A stretch of 64,000 bases of DNA from Sphingobium arseniciresistens. GTDB taxonomy: Bacteria > Pseudomonadota > Alphaproteobacteria > Sphingomonadales > Sphingomonadaceae. The stretch spans positions 558,001 through 622,000 of the forward strand of contig JARFNK010000001.1 of assembly GCA_029167225.1 (NCBI GenBank), written 5' to 3'. The translations under genes and the position numbers were made by a program. Below the pieces are notes generated by a model. That model saw nothing but the letters and a program-made list of their open reading frames with translations. It did no database searches and was not told the DNA's origin. Positions 27,636 through 38,015 of the stretch are shown here, piece after piece. Positions within the stretch are counted from its first letter, which is position 1; the number at the start of each line of letters is the position of its first letter.

Positions 27636-27764
27636 ATGGCCAAGAGCCAGAAGAAATCGAACCGCGAAGTCCGCAAGCCCAAGGCCGAAAAACCAAAGAA
27701 GGAGAATGCGTCCAATCCTTCGCAAAAGCCCGGCCCGGTGACGATGGTGACGCTGAAAAGCTGA
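27636..27764 (+). CDS. Very small Lys-rich protein
   Basis: A 42-residue frame begins MAKSQKKSNREVRKPKAEKPKK with GAAGGA about eight bases upstream. Roughly a third of the residues are Lys or Arg, with an N-rich, P-rich second half (NASNPSQKPGPV). It looks disordered and could bind nucleic acid, which is inference only. A GC-rich hairpin follows the stop within five bases, supporting a real 3' end of a transcript. Confidence 0.6.
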   Translation: MAKSQKKSNREVRKPKAEKPKKENASNPSQKPGPVTMVTLKS

Positions 27765-27767
27765 AGC

Positions 27768-27795
27768 AGGCCGGCCATCGCGCCGGCCTTCTTTT
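27768..27795 (+). terminator. Hairpin terminator after the 42-residue gene
   Basis: GGCCGG and CCGGCC arms around an 8-base loop are followed by TTCTTTT. It begins four bases after the TGA of the small Lys-rich gene. Confidence 0.65.
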
Positions 27796-27844
27796 GGTTC
27801 TCCGGCCGGCCTTCCGGCCGATCCTCTCACCGAAAAGGCACATT

Positions 27845-28666
27845 ATGCTGATACGCGCTGGCTACAATATCGGCTTCAGGACCGAGCACCCGACTCCCAT
27901 GCTGGCCGCGCTCAGCGTCCATCCGTCGCGCAACAAGGATCTGCGGACCGCCCAGCGGATCATGACGACGCCCGACATCCCGCTCTACGACTATGTCGAT
28001 AGCTATGGGAATATCTGCACGCGGCTGACGCTGCCGGCCGGCGACACCACCATATCCACCGGCTTCGTGATCGAAGACCCCTTCGTGCCGGACATCGTCG
28101 CGCCCGACGCGCGGCAGGTGCCGATCGAGCAACTGCCCGACGAGGTGATGCTCTACCTGCTCGGCAGCCGCTATTGCGAGACGGACCGACTGACGGACAT
28201 CGCATGGTCGCTGTTCGGCGGCATGATGGGTGGCTGGCCTTTGGTGCAGGCGATCGTCGCCTATACGCATGAGCGCATCGCCTTCGACTATATGGCCGCG
28301 CGGATCACCAAGACGGCATGGGATGCCTATAACGAGCAGACCGGCGTGTGCCGGGACTATGCCCATCTGGCGATTACCCTGTGCCGCTGCATGAACATCC
28401 CGGCGCGCTACTGCACCGGCTATATGGGCGACATGGACCTGCCCGAATTGCTGGGCGACATGGACTTTTCCGCCTGGTTCGAAGCCTATCTGGATGGTCG
28501 CTGGTACACGTTCGACGCCCGGCACAATCGCCCGCGCAGTGGCCGCATCCTGATGGCCCGTGGACGGGACGCCACCGACGCGGCGCTGACCACTGCCTTC
28601 GGCACCGCCATCCTCACCCGCTTCGACATCTACACCGACGAGGACAGGCTGCCGCCTCCGGCCTGA
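27845..28666 (+). CDS. Transglutaminase-like protein
   Basis: The 273-residue cytoplasmic protein has a bacterial transglutaminase N-terminal region (MLIRAGYNIGFRTEHPTPML) and a transglutaminase core: NEQTGVCRDYAHLAITLCRCMNIPARYCTGY with the catalytic Cys, SAWFEAYLDGRWYTFDARH with the His and Asp. Such proteins act as cysteine proteases or amidases; substrate unknown. ATG 27845 has AAGG seven bases upstream. It follows the small-gene cluster and its hairpin, so it may have its own promoter, and it is convergent with the dehydrogenase gene. Confidence 0.9.
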   Translation: MLIRAGYNIGFRTEHPTPMLAALSVHPSRNKDLRTAQRIMTTPDIPLYDYVDSYGNICTRLTLPAGDTTISTGFVIEDPFVPDIVAPDARQVPIEQLPDEVMLYLLGSRYCETDRLTDIAWSLFGGMMGGWPLVQAIVAYTHERIAFDYMAARITKTAWDAYNEQTGVCRDYAHLAITLCRCMNIPARYCTGYMGDMDLPELLGDMDFSAWFEAYLDGRWYTFDARHNRPRSGRILMARGRDATDAALTTAFGTAILTRFDIYTDEDRLPPPA

Positions 28667-28684
28667 TCAGCCAACGCGGAGACG

Positions 28685-29692
28685 CTACCGCACCATGGCC
28701 AGATCGACGCGGTTCGCCAGCGTCCGCCCGGCCTCGAAATCACTGATGTTCGCCAGCGTCGTCTGCGCGATGCTCGCCAGCGCCTCTTCCGTCAGGAAGG
28801 CCTGATGCCCCGTCACCAGTACATTGGGGAAGGTGAGCAGGCGCTGGAACGCGTCATCCTCGATGATCTCGCTGGACAGATCCTCGAAGAACAGGTCGGC
28901 CTCCTGCTCATAGACGTCGAGCGCGACGCCGCGGATCTTGCGGGACTTGAGCCCGGCGATCAGCGCCCGCGTGTCGATGAGCGCCCCCCGGCTGGTATTG
29001 ACGATGACCAGCCCGTCCCGCGCCCGCGCGATCGCGGCATCGTCGATGATATGCCGGGTCTGCGGCGTCAGCGGGCAGTGGAGCGAGACGATCTCCGCCT
29101 GCGCCAGCAGATCGGCGGGCGGGACATAGCGCACGCCGATGTCGAGCAGCTCCGGCGCCTCCACCACATCGCTCGCTAGCACGTCGCAGCCAAAGCCGAG
29201 CCTGAGGGTGCGGGCGACCAGCGCACCGATCCGCCCGGTGCCGATCACGCCCACCGTACGGCCATGCAGGTTGCGGCCGATCAGGCCGTCGAGCGCGAAA
29301 TTATTCTCCCGCACCCGCGCCCAGGCGCGATGGATGTTGCGATCGAGCGCCAGCAGCAGCGCGATCGTGAACTCCGCGACCGCATGGGGGGAATAGGCGG
29401 GCACGCGGACGACGGACAGGTCCAGCCGCGCCGCCGCCTTCAGGTCGACATTGTTATAACCCGCGCAGCGCAGCGCGATCAGCCGGGTGCCGCCCTGCGC
29501 CAGCCGCTCCAGCACCGACGCGTCCAGACGATCGTTGACGAACGCGCAGATGGCAGGAAAGCCCTCGGCCAGGCGCGCGGTGTCCGGGTCCAGCCGGGGC
29601 TCGAGGAACATGAGGTCATGGCCATGCGCGGCATTGGCCCCGCCCAGATATTGCCGGTCATAGCCCTTGGTGCCGAAGATCGCGACGCGCAT
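28685..29692 (-). CDS. D-2-hydroxyacid dehydrogenase (D-lactate dehydrogenase type)
   Basis: About 335 residues from ATG 29692 (MRVAIFGTKGYD); ATG 29701 adds three. The NAD-binding motif is GVIGTGRIGALVARTL. The catalytic Arg is in NTSRGALIDT, the Glu in LDVYEQEADLFFED and the His in VLVTGHQAFLTEEAL, as in fermentative D-lactate dehydrogenases (LdhA) reducing pyruvate to D-lactate. The YDRQYL start is also typical. It is convergent with the transglutaminase-like gene, the stops 18 bases apart. Confidence 0.9.
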   Translation of the reverse strand: MRVAIFGTKGYDRQYLGGANAAHGHDLMFLEPRLDPDTARLAEGFPAICAFVNDRLDASVLERLAQGGTRLIALRCAGYNNVDLKAAARLDLSVVRVPAYSPHAVAEFTIALLLALDRNIHRAWARVRENNFALDGLIGRNLHGRTVGVIGTGRIGALVARTLRLGFGCDVLASDVVEAPELLDIGVRYVPPADLLAQAEIVSLHCPLTPQTRHIIDDAAIARARDGLVIVNTSRGALIDTRALIAGLKSRKIRGVALDVYEQEADLFFEDLSSEIIEDDAFQRLLTFPNVLVTGHQAFLTEEALASIAQTTLANISDFEAGRTLANRVDLAMVR

Positions 29693-29768
29693 GACCGCCA
29701 TAGTGGCGCTGCGCAGCGCCGCGTCAATGCGCAAAGACCGCAGTCGATGCCTGCGCGACGCCCGATGC

Positions 29769-30707
29769 TCAGCGCTGGTCGGTGATCTTCATGCTCGCCG
29801 CCAGCCGGTTCGCGCCGATGGAGGGCCGCGCGCCGTTCCATGTCGCGACGAAGGTGCTGCCGCGCTGCAGCCCCGGCACGAAGCCCGCGCTGTTGCCCGC
29901 GATCACCAGCCTGCCTGAATCGTCCCGCGCGCCCTCGGCCGCGATCGCGATGAAGGCGCTCCAATTATCCTTGTCGCGGCCCTGCACCATCTCGTTGCCG
30001 GTGACGGCGCCGGTCGCGCCCTCGGGCAGGTCGATCATATAGTTGGTCAGGTGCCCGGCGCTGTCGTCGAAGCTGTTGGCGTTGATCGTGACATGGGCGG
30101 CGCGGCTCTTGAGATAATGGCCGCCATCGCCCGCCTCGAAGCGGGTGCGGGTGACGGACAGGCTGCCATAGCGGCCGACATAGAGACTGTGCGCGCAATC
30201 GAGGTCACGATCGCAGCGGCCCAGATGCTGGAAGCTCGTCATGTCGATGCGGATGCGGCCGGCCTCGTCCTCGCCGGTCAATATGCCCTGCTCGCTGCGG
30301 CGGAACAGGCTGTTCACCACCTCCAGATTGCCATGCTCCAGCCGGATGCCGGCGCCATTACCATCGGGCACGCGCATGTTCTGGAAGGTCACGCCATCCA
30401 CCACCGCGCCGCGCCCGCGCAGCACCAGCGCGGCCTTCCCCTCGCAGGTGACGCCGTCGAAGATCACCGTGCCCCGGCTCTGCGCGCGATAGTCGATCTC
30501 GCCCGCGCCCTGCACCGCGCATTGCCGATAGGTGCCCGGCGCGATCAGGATGCTGTCCTGCCCGTCGCCGATCGCATCGATCGCATCGGACAGCCGCGCA
30601 TAGCTCCGCCCGCTTTCCTCCACGGTGAACGCGCCGCTGCTCCCCTGCGCGAAGGCAGTCGCCGCGATGGCGGCCGAGAGCATGACGAGCGTGGAAAAGA
30701 GGCGCAT
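29769..30707 (-). CDS. Secreted right-handed beta-helix protein
   Basis: The 312-residue protein has a Sec signal (FSTLVMLSAAIAATAFAQ) and then a DAIDAIGDGQDSILIAPGTYRQCAV start that is usual for parallel beta-helix folds, followed by repeated short strands (GRGAVVDGVTFQNMRVPDGNGAGIRLEHGNLEVVNSLFRRSEQGILTG). Two Cys in GRCDRDLDCAHSLYVG may form a disulfide. Members of this group include polysaccharide lyases, but no catalytic set is identified. Upstream there are about 480 non-coding bases containing palindromic repeats. Confidence 0.85.
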   Translation of the reverse strand: MRLFSTLVMLSAAIAATAFAQGSSGAFTVEESGRSYARLSDAIDAIGDGQDSILIAPGTYRQCAVQGAGEIDYRAQSRGTVIFDGVTCEGKAALVLRGRGAVVDGVTFQNMRVPDGNGAGIRLEHGNLEVVNSLFRRSEQGILTGEDEAGRIRIDMTSFQHLGRCDRDLDCAHSLYVGRYGSLSVTRTRFEAGDGGHYLKSRAAHVTINANSFDDSAGHLTNYMIDLPEGATGAVTGNEMVQGRDKDNWSAFIAIAAEGARDDSGRLVIAGNSAGFVPGLQRGSTFVATWNGARPSIGANRLAASMKITDQR

Positions 30708-30860
30708 GCGCGCGGCATAGGTCGAAGGGTGGGCGAGGCCAATGCCGAGAGAGGGTTAACGTTGGGGGTGCCCCGCGATGGGACAGTGGAATGGGTGCTT
30801 GCTGGTTTGTCGCTAGGACTGCGGAAGGTGATTATTGGTGGGCCAAAACGTTGCCCCTCC

Positions 30861-30995
30861 TCATGCCAGCCTATGCTGGCATGACGAAAGGGTGAGTAGT
30901 GGATGGTCGGTTCTTCTAAAGCCGTTCGGGCTGAGCTTGTCGAAGCCTCGTGCATCTCAGGAAGAACGGCCCTTCGACAGGCTCAGGGCGAACGG
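30861..30995. repeat. Extragenic palindromic repeats: one type B hairpin and an inverted pair of type A
   Basis: 30861-30885 holds a perfect hairpin, TCATGCCAGC ... GCTGGCATGA (type B). 30922-30945 and 30972-30995 hold type A units (CCGTTCGGGCTGAGCTTGTC and its near complement CTTCGACAGGCTCAGGGCGA) facing each other, able to form a long stem. They lie in the 480-base gap between the beta-helix gene and metH, where no gene is visible. Confidence 0.75.
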
Positions 30996-31184
30996 CGTTA
31001 AGTCTTATTCTGCTCGCCTTGAGCCGTGCATCCCTCGCCATGCTGAACATGTTTCAGCATCATCGCGCCAATGAGCCTTAGCGCAATTCTGCGAAATAGA
31101 CCGTAAGACGCGTTCCGGCTAACGACACAGTCTGATTGGGTCGGCAGCGGCCCTCCACCTGCAGTGCGCCATGCTGACAGCCCA

Positions 31185-33785
<2,601 letters not shown>

Positions 33786-33794
33786 CAGATACTC

Positions 33795-33874
33795 GTCACC
33801 CCAGCGAAGGCTGGGGTCTCCCGTTTCAAAGCGCACCCCAAGAGGCACGAGATCCCAGCCTGCGCTGGGATGAC
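33795..33874. repeat. Pair of type B palindromic repeats between the two metH genes
   Basis: Units GTCACCCCAGCGAAGGCTGG (33795-) and GATCCCAGCCTGCGCTGGGA (33851-) each form a hairpin and are inverted with respect to each other. They fill the intergenic gap inside the methionine operon and may stabilise or attenuate the transcript. Confidence 0.78.
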
Positions 33875-33884
33875 ATAATAAAGC

Positions 33885-34934
33885 CTACGCCGCGATATGC
33901 ATCGGTTCCAGCCCGGCGAGGCGCGTCACCACCGGCAGTTCGGGTGCAACACGCGGCGGATGCCCGGCCAGCGCCTTCGCCACCGCACCGATATGCGCGG
34001 GCGTGGTACCGCAGCAACCGCCCACGATGTTCACCAGCCCTTCGTCCACCCAGTGGCGGATCAGCGACGCGGTCGTTTCCGGCAGCTCGTCATACTGGCC
34101 CAGCTCGTTGGGCAGGCCGGCATTGGGATAGGCGAGGATCAGCGTGTCGGCATTCTTGGACAGTTCGGCCAGATAGGGCCGCAGCAGGTCCGCACCAAAG
34201 GCGCAGTTCACGCCGATGGTCAGCGGCTTCAGGTGCCGGAGCGAATACCAGAAGGCGTTGATCGTGTGGCCCGACAGGTTGCGGCCCGACATGTCGGTGA
34301 TGGTGAAGCTGAGCATCAGCGGCACGGAACGCCCGGCCGCCGCCTCCGCCTCGCGCGCGGCCATGCCCGCGGCCTTGGCGTTCAGCGTGTCGAAGCAGGT
34401 TTCGACCAGCAGGAAGTCGACGCCGCCCTCGATCAGTGCGTCGCACTGCTCGCGATAATGGGCTTTCAGCGTATCGTAATCGACCTCGCGATAGGCGGGG
34501 TCGTTGACGTCCGGAGAGATCGACAGCGTCTTGTTCGTCGGCCCGATGGAACCGGCGACGAAGCGGCGCTGGCCGTCCCTGGCGGTGGCCGCATCGCAGG
34601 CCTTGCGTGCGATATGGGCGGCGGCGATGTTCAGCTCGCGCACCAGATGCTCGCAGCCATAGTCGGCCATCGCGATCTGCGTACCGCTGAACGTGTTGGT
34701 CTCGATCATGTCGGCGCCGGCGTCGAGATAGGCGGTATGGATGGCCTCCACGATATCCGGCCGCGTCAGGCAGAGCAGGTCGTTATTGCCCTTCTGATCC
34801 TTCGCCAGGTCCAGCTCGCCGCGATAATCGGCCTCGGTCAGCCCATATTTCTGGATCGACGTGCCATAGCCGCCGTCGAACACGAGGATCTTCTGCTTCG
34901 CGAGGTCGCGAAATGCCTGTTCAGCGGACGTCAT
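33885..34934 (-). CDS. metH: Methionine synthase, homocysteine S-methyltransferase part (first polypeptide)
   Basis: The 349-residue protein is the N-terminal domain of MetH as a free subunit. It starts with [18 protein letters not shown], has [10 protein letters not shown], and the zinc ligands in [10 protein letters not shown] and [14 protein letters not shown] (the paired Cys). It activates homocysteine for methyl transfer from cob(III)alamin on the second polypeptide. Split MetH is frequent in sphingomonads and other alphaproteobacteria. It lies 130 bases after metF. Confidence 0.94.
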   Translation of the reverse strand: MTSAEQAFRDLAKQKILVFDGGYGTSIQKYGLTEADYRGELDLAKDQKGNNDLLCLTRPDIVEAIHTAYLDAGADMIETNTFSGTQIAMADYGCEHLVRELNIAAAHIARKACDAATARDGQRRFVAGSIGPTNKTLSISPDVNDPAYREVDYDTLKAHYREQCDALIEGGVDFLLVETCFDTLNAKAAGMAAREAEAAAGRSVPLMLSFTITDMSGRNLSGHTINAFWYSLRHLKPLTIGVNCAFGADLLRPYLAELSKNADTLILAYPNAGLPNELGQYDELPETTASLIRHWVDEGLVNIVGGCCGTTPAHIGAVAKALAGHPPRVAPELPVVTRLAGLEPMHIAA

Positions 34935-35022
34935 ATATATTCTCCGTTCGCCCTGTTGGCACGAAACACATGAGCCGTGCCAATGTCGAAGGGCCGTACT
35001 GCCTTTGAAGTGAAGGACTGGG

Positions 35023-35047
35023 CTTCGACAAGCTCAGCCCGAACGGG
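35023..35047. repeat. Extragenic palindromic repeat unit, type A (between metF and metH)
   Basis: CTTCGACAAGCTCAGCCCGA followed by ACGGG matches the type A family. A partial facing unit (TGTCGAAGGGC) is about 40 bases to the left. Confidence 0.7.
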
Positions 35048-35064
35048 AAGAGGAACATTCGCCA

Positions 35065-36012
35065 TCAAGCGGCCTCTTCCTTGGTCCCCAGCCCCGCCTT
35101 GGGCCGCAGCCCCAGCAGATGGCAGATGGCGTAGCTCAGTTCCGCCCGGTTGAGCGTGTAGAAATGGAACTCGCGCACGCCGCCGGCATAGAGCTTGCGG
35201 CACATTTCGGCAGCGATGGTCGCGGCGACCAGCTGGCGCGCGGCGGGGTGGTCGTCCAGCCCCTCGAACAGGCGGGCCATCCAGCTGGGCACTTCGGTAT
35301 TGCACATGGCCGACATGCGCTGGGTCGCGGCGAAGTTCGACACCGGCATGATCCCCGGCACCAGCTCGGCGGTGATGCCCGCCGCGTCCACCTTGTCCCG
35401 GAAACGGAAGAAGGCGTCGGGCGAGAAGAAGAACTGCGTGATCGCGCGGGTGGCGCCGGCGTCGATCTTGCGCTTGAGATTGTCGAGATCGCTTTGCGCG
35501 CTGAGCGCCTCGGGATGGGTTTCCGGGTAGGCGGCGACGGAAATCTCGAAGGGGTGCAGCGACTTGAGGCCCGCGACCAGATCGGCCGCGCCGGTGTAGC
35601 CCTCGGGATGGGGCTCGAAGGTCCCGCCGACGTCCTGCGGATCGCCGCGCAGGGCGACGATATGGCGCACGCCGGCCTCCCAATAGGCATTGGCGACGTC
35701 CGCGATCTCCGCCTTGCTCGCAGCGACGCAGGTGAGGTGCGCGGCGGCGGCGATGTCGGTTTCCTTCGCGATCCGCGCGACGGTGTTGTGGGTGCGCTCG
35801 CGGGTCGATCCGCCCGCGCCATAGGTGACGGAGACGAAGCGCGGGCCAAGCGGCGCCAGCGTCTCGATGGCGGACCACAGCTGCGCTTCCATCTTCTCCG
35901 TCTTGGGCGGGAAGAATTCGAAGCTGATGGCGGCGTCGCCGGCAAGGTCGGCGAACAGCGGCGCGTCGAGCGCGCGGCGGGCCTCTTCCAACTGGCCAAG
36001 GGTCGGTTTCAT
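35065..36012 (-). CDS. metF: 5,10-methylenetetrahydrofolate reductase
   Basis: The 315-residue flavoenzyme reduces 5,10-methylene-THF to 5-methyl-THF, the methyl donor for MetH. Key pieces: ISFEFFPPKTEKMEAQLW at the start, FVSVTYGAGGSTRERTH (about 56-72), ALRGDPQDVGG, and TQFFFSPDAFFRFRDKV with EFHFYTLNRAEL at the end. The ATG overlaps the stop of the regulator gene by four bases (ATGA), so translation is probably coupled. Confidence 0.95.
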   Translation of the reverse strand: MKPTLGQLEEARRALDAPLFADLAGDAAISFEFFPPKTEKMEAQLWSAIETLAPLGPRFVSVTYGAGGSTRERTHNTVARIAKETDIAAAAHLTCVAASKAEIADVANAYWEAGVRHIVALRGDPQDVGGTFEPHPEGYTGAADLVAGLKSLHPFEISVAAYPETHPEALSAQSDLDNLKRKIDAGATRAITQFFFSPDAFFRFRDKVDAAGITAELVPGIMPVSNFAATQRMSAMCNTEVPSWMARLFEGLDDHPAARQLVAATIAAEMCRKLYAGGVREFHFYTLNRAELSYAICHLLGLRPKAGLGTKEEAA

Positions 36013-36980
36013 GCGCGTAACTGTCCTTCAATCGGCAGGATCTGCGCCGTGTGGCGCCGCCCCAGCCATAATTTCACCGTAAGTTCGCCACCGGGCAGGC
36101 TTTCCACCCGGTCCAGTTCCAGCCCGCAGGCACCGAACCATTGCGACATCTGTTCATCCGAAAAGCCGAGCCGCGCATGCTGGTCGCGGCTCCGCAATTC
36201 CTCGCGCTCGTGCGGCGCGAAATCGGCGACCAGCAACCGGCCTCCGGCATCCAGCACCCGCGCGGCCTCCGCTATGGCGCCTTCGGGCGCCTGTGCATAG
36301 TGGAGAACCTGATGCAGGATGATGGTATCGACGCTGTGGGCATCCATCGGCAGGGCCATGAAATCACCCATCAGCACAGCATATTTGCCGCTGCCATCCT
36401 CGGGCAGCTTGGCGCGGGCAAGCCGCAGCATGTCGGGGCTGCGGTCCACCGCCGTCACCTGTTCGGCCTGGGGGCCAAAGAGCTGGATCATCCGGCCGGT
36501 GCCGGTGCCGATGTCGAGCAGGCGCCCCAGCGATCCCTCGCCGAGCAGCGCGTGCATCGCCATCTCGACATCGGTTTCGGGCAGGTGGAGCGATCGGATC
36601 GCATCCCATTCCTCGGCATGCTGGGCGAAATAATCCTCCGCCGCGCGGCTGCGGTCATTGCGCACGGCCGCCAGCCGGGCAAGGTCGGCATGCTGCCACA
36701 GCAGCTCGTTTTCCGACGGCACGATCCGGTCGAACATCTCCAGCAGGGGCGCGCTTGCCCCCTCCCCGCCGATGCGCAGGAAGACCCAGTTACCCTCCTT
36801 GCGACGCTCGACCAGGCCCGCCTCCACGAGGATGCGGACGTGGCGGGAGACGCGCGGCTGGCTTTGCCCCACGACCTGCGCGATTTCCCCCACCGCAAGC
36901 TCCATCGCCCGCAAAAGGTGGAAGATCCGCAGCCGGGTGGGATCGCCCAAGGCCCGGAAAATGTCGAGGATCGCGGTCAT
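36009..36980 (-). CDS. ArsR-family regulator fused to SAM-dependent methyltransferase (SahR type)
   Basis: About 323 residues from ATG 36980. Residues 1-85 form an ArsR winged helix (ALGDPTRLRIFHLLRAMELAVGEIAQVVGQSQPRVSRHVRILVEAGLV). The rest is a class I methyltransferase-like domain (GRLLDIGTGTGRMIQLFGPQAEQVTAVDRS; VDTIILHQVLHYAQAPEGAIAEAARVL). This fusion is the architecture of SahR, which senses S-adenosylhomocysteine and controls methionine-cycle genes in proteobacteria. It overlaps metF and has a palindromic site just upstream of its start, suggesting autoregulation. Whether the methyltransferase is catalytic is unknown. Confidence 0.87.
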   Translation of the reverse strand: MTAILDIFRALGDPTRLRIFHLLRAMELAVGEIAQVVGQSQPRVSRHVRILVEAGLVERRKEGNWVFLRIGGEGASAPLLEMFDRIVPSENELLWQHADLARLAAVRNDRSRAAEDYFAQHAEEWDAIRSLHLPETDVEMAMHALLGEGSLGRLLDIGTGTGRMIQLFGPQAEQVTAVDRSPDMLRLARAKLPEDGSGKYAVLMGDFMALPMDAHSVDTIILHQVLHYAQAPEGAIAEAARVLDAGGRLLVADFAPHEREELRSRDQHARLGFSDEQMSQWFGACGLELDRVESLPGGELTVKLWLGRRHTAQILPIEGQLRA

Positions 36981-36989
36981 GACCGAAGC

Positions 36990-37009
36990 ATATAAAGATT
37001 TCTTTATAT
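36990..37009 (-). promoter_or_regulatory. Probable SahR/ArsR-type operator of the methionine operon
   Basis: A perfect inverted repeat ATATAAAG-N4-CTTTATAT lies 9 bases upstream of the regulator's ATG. It stands out in this GC-rich genome and has the size and symmetry of ArsR-family sites; AT-rich palindromes of this kind are described for SahR. It would allow the regulator to repress its own operon with metF and both metH genes. Confidence 0.7.
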
Positions 37010-37206
37010 TGGTCAATCGCTATGTCGCGCACGGCGGAGCGCCCGCGCCGCGCCACGACCGTCATGATGACGTCATGGTGCACTGCACGAATAGCATTGC
37101 CTTGGGAGTCGCAAAGCATTAGGAATGGCGTCCGCAGGTTCAAGGGGGTGAGCTGTTTTCTCCGAGACCGACCTGCGCGATTTTCATCTCTGAGAGGGGT
37201 TTGCCC

Positions 37207-37425
37207 ATGACCAAGACTGTTGCTCTTTCGCTCGTTCTCGCCGCGTCGCTCGGCCTTGCCGCCTGCTCGGGTGGCGAGACCGCCAATGTTGCCAACGCCG
37301 CCAACAACACGGCTGAAAACGCCATGAACGTTGCGGAGAACGCCATGAACTCCGCCGAGAACGCGACGGGCAACGCCCTGAACACGACCGCCAACGCGAT
37401 GTCGAACACCGCGAACGCGATGTAA
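37207..37425 (+). CDS. Small Asn/Ala-rich lipoprotein
   Basis: The 72-residue protein has a lipoprotein signal (ALSLVLAASLGLAAC, Cys19) and a mature part built from repeated A-x-N-A motifs: NVANAANNTAENAMN, then VAENAMNSAENATG. The mature part is strongly helical in appearance and low in complexity, with no aromatic residue. The ATG 37207 has GAGAGGGG about seven bases upstream. It is followed by a clear terminator, so it is probably a single-gene transcript. Entericidin-like or Lpp-like periplasmic roles are possible but not shown. Confidence 0.75.
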   Translation: MTKTVALSLVLAASLGLAACSGGETANVANAANNTAENAMNVAENAMNSAENATGNALNTTANAMSNTANAM

Positions 37426-37450
37426 TCCGTTCAGGACGGACTATGGGATC

Positions 37451-37481
37451 GGGGCGCTCCGGCAACGGGGCGCCCCTTTTT
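37451..37481 (+). terminator. Rho-independent terminator after the Asn/Ala-rich lipoprotein
   Basis: GGGGCGC and GCGCCCC arms with a 12-base loop are followed by TTTTT. It lies 25 bases after the TAA. Confidence 0.85.
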
Positions 37482-37540
37482 CATGCCCGGTCGTTTTGAG
37501 GGCACTGAACCCGATCGCATCACGGGGCGTTCAACGGGAC

Positions 37541-37795
37541 ATGAGCATGAGCAGATGCAGAACTCTCCTTGTCGTCGCGGCGCTGCCAGCGCTGCTTGCC
37601 ACTTCGGCCTGCGGGTCGGGCAATGACGATGGCGTGGGCGGCGTGACCGCAACCGAAGCACGCGCACTGAACGACGCCGCCGAAATGCTGGACGGCCGCC
37701 CGCGCGGCGAGCTGAAGGTCAGCAACACGACCGCCCCGCCACCTCCCGACGGCTCGGCGGTAAAGGCCGCCCCGTCCGACAAGCTCCAGCCCTAG
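37541..37795 (+). CDS. Small lipoprotein of unknown function
   Basis: The 84-residue protein starts at ATG 37541 (MSMSRCRTLL) and has a signal peptide ending LLATSAC, with a lipobox Cys. The mature part (GSGNDDGVGGVTATEARALNDAAEMLDGRP...) is acidic and then Pro-rich (TTAPPPPDGSA). The TAG stop lies inside the left end of a 148-bp fold-back repeat, so the last residues may have been altered by that insertion. No homologue is recognised. Confidence 0.7.
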   Translation: MSMSRCRTLLVVAALPALLATSACGSGNDDGVGGVTATEARALNDAAEMLDGRPRGELKVSNTTAPPPPDGSAVKAAPSDKLQP

Positions 37796-37939
37796 GGCCG
37801 ATCGACATTCAGTTCAGATGGAGCCGAAAATGGTGATTTGACGTGACCCGGCGCGCAGCGTGCTCACGGCACGTGAGCACCGGAAGCGCGGAAATCGCCA
37901 TTTGCAGGCCCGTATGGGCTGAATGTCGATTGGCCCTAG
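37792..37939. repeat. MITE-like fold-back element with CTAG ends
   Basis: 148 bases begin CTAGGGCCgATCGACATTCAG and end with the complement, differing at one base (CTGAATGTCGATtGGCCCTAG). Inside, a second inverted pair (AAATGGTGATTT / AAATCGCCATTT, one mismatch) and a central GTGCTCAC-GGCAC-GTGAGCAC hairpin make almost the whole element self-complementary. It has no coding capacity. It resembles a non-autonomous mobile or REP-derived element; CTAG at both ends may be part of the repeat or a target duplication. Confidence 0.75.
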
Positions 37940-37950
37940 CCGACACGCCG

Positions 37951-37980
37951 AAAGGGCCGCTCCCCTGAAGGAACGGCCCC
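37951..37980 (-). terminator. Terminator of the glycine-zipper protein gene
   Basis: On the minus strand, GGGGCCGTTCC-TTCA-GGGGAGCGGCCC is followed by TTTCGG, about 35 bases after the stop at 38016. The stem is strong, but the U-run is short. Confidence 0.65.
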
Positions 37981-38015
37981 GTCCGAAAAGTCTGCATGTG
38001 GGAAGCCGGGGCTGC

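Noticed and set aside
33786-33848. Twenty-one-codon extension of the second metH gene
   Set aside because: It reads through a palindromic repeat that occurs elsewhere outside genes; the MTKTTT start matches the domain start.
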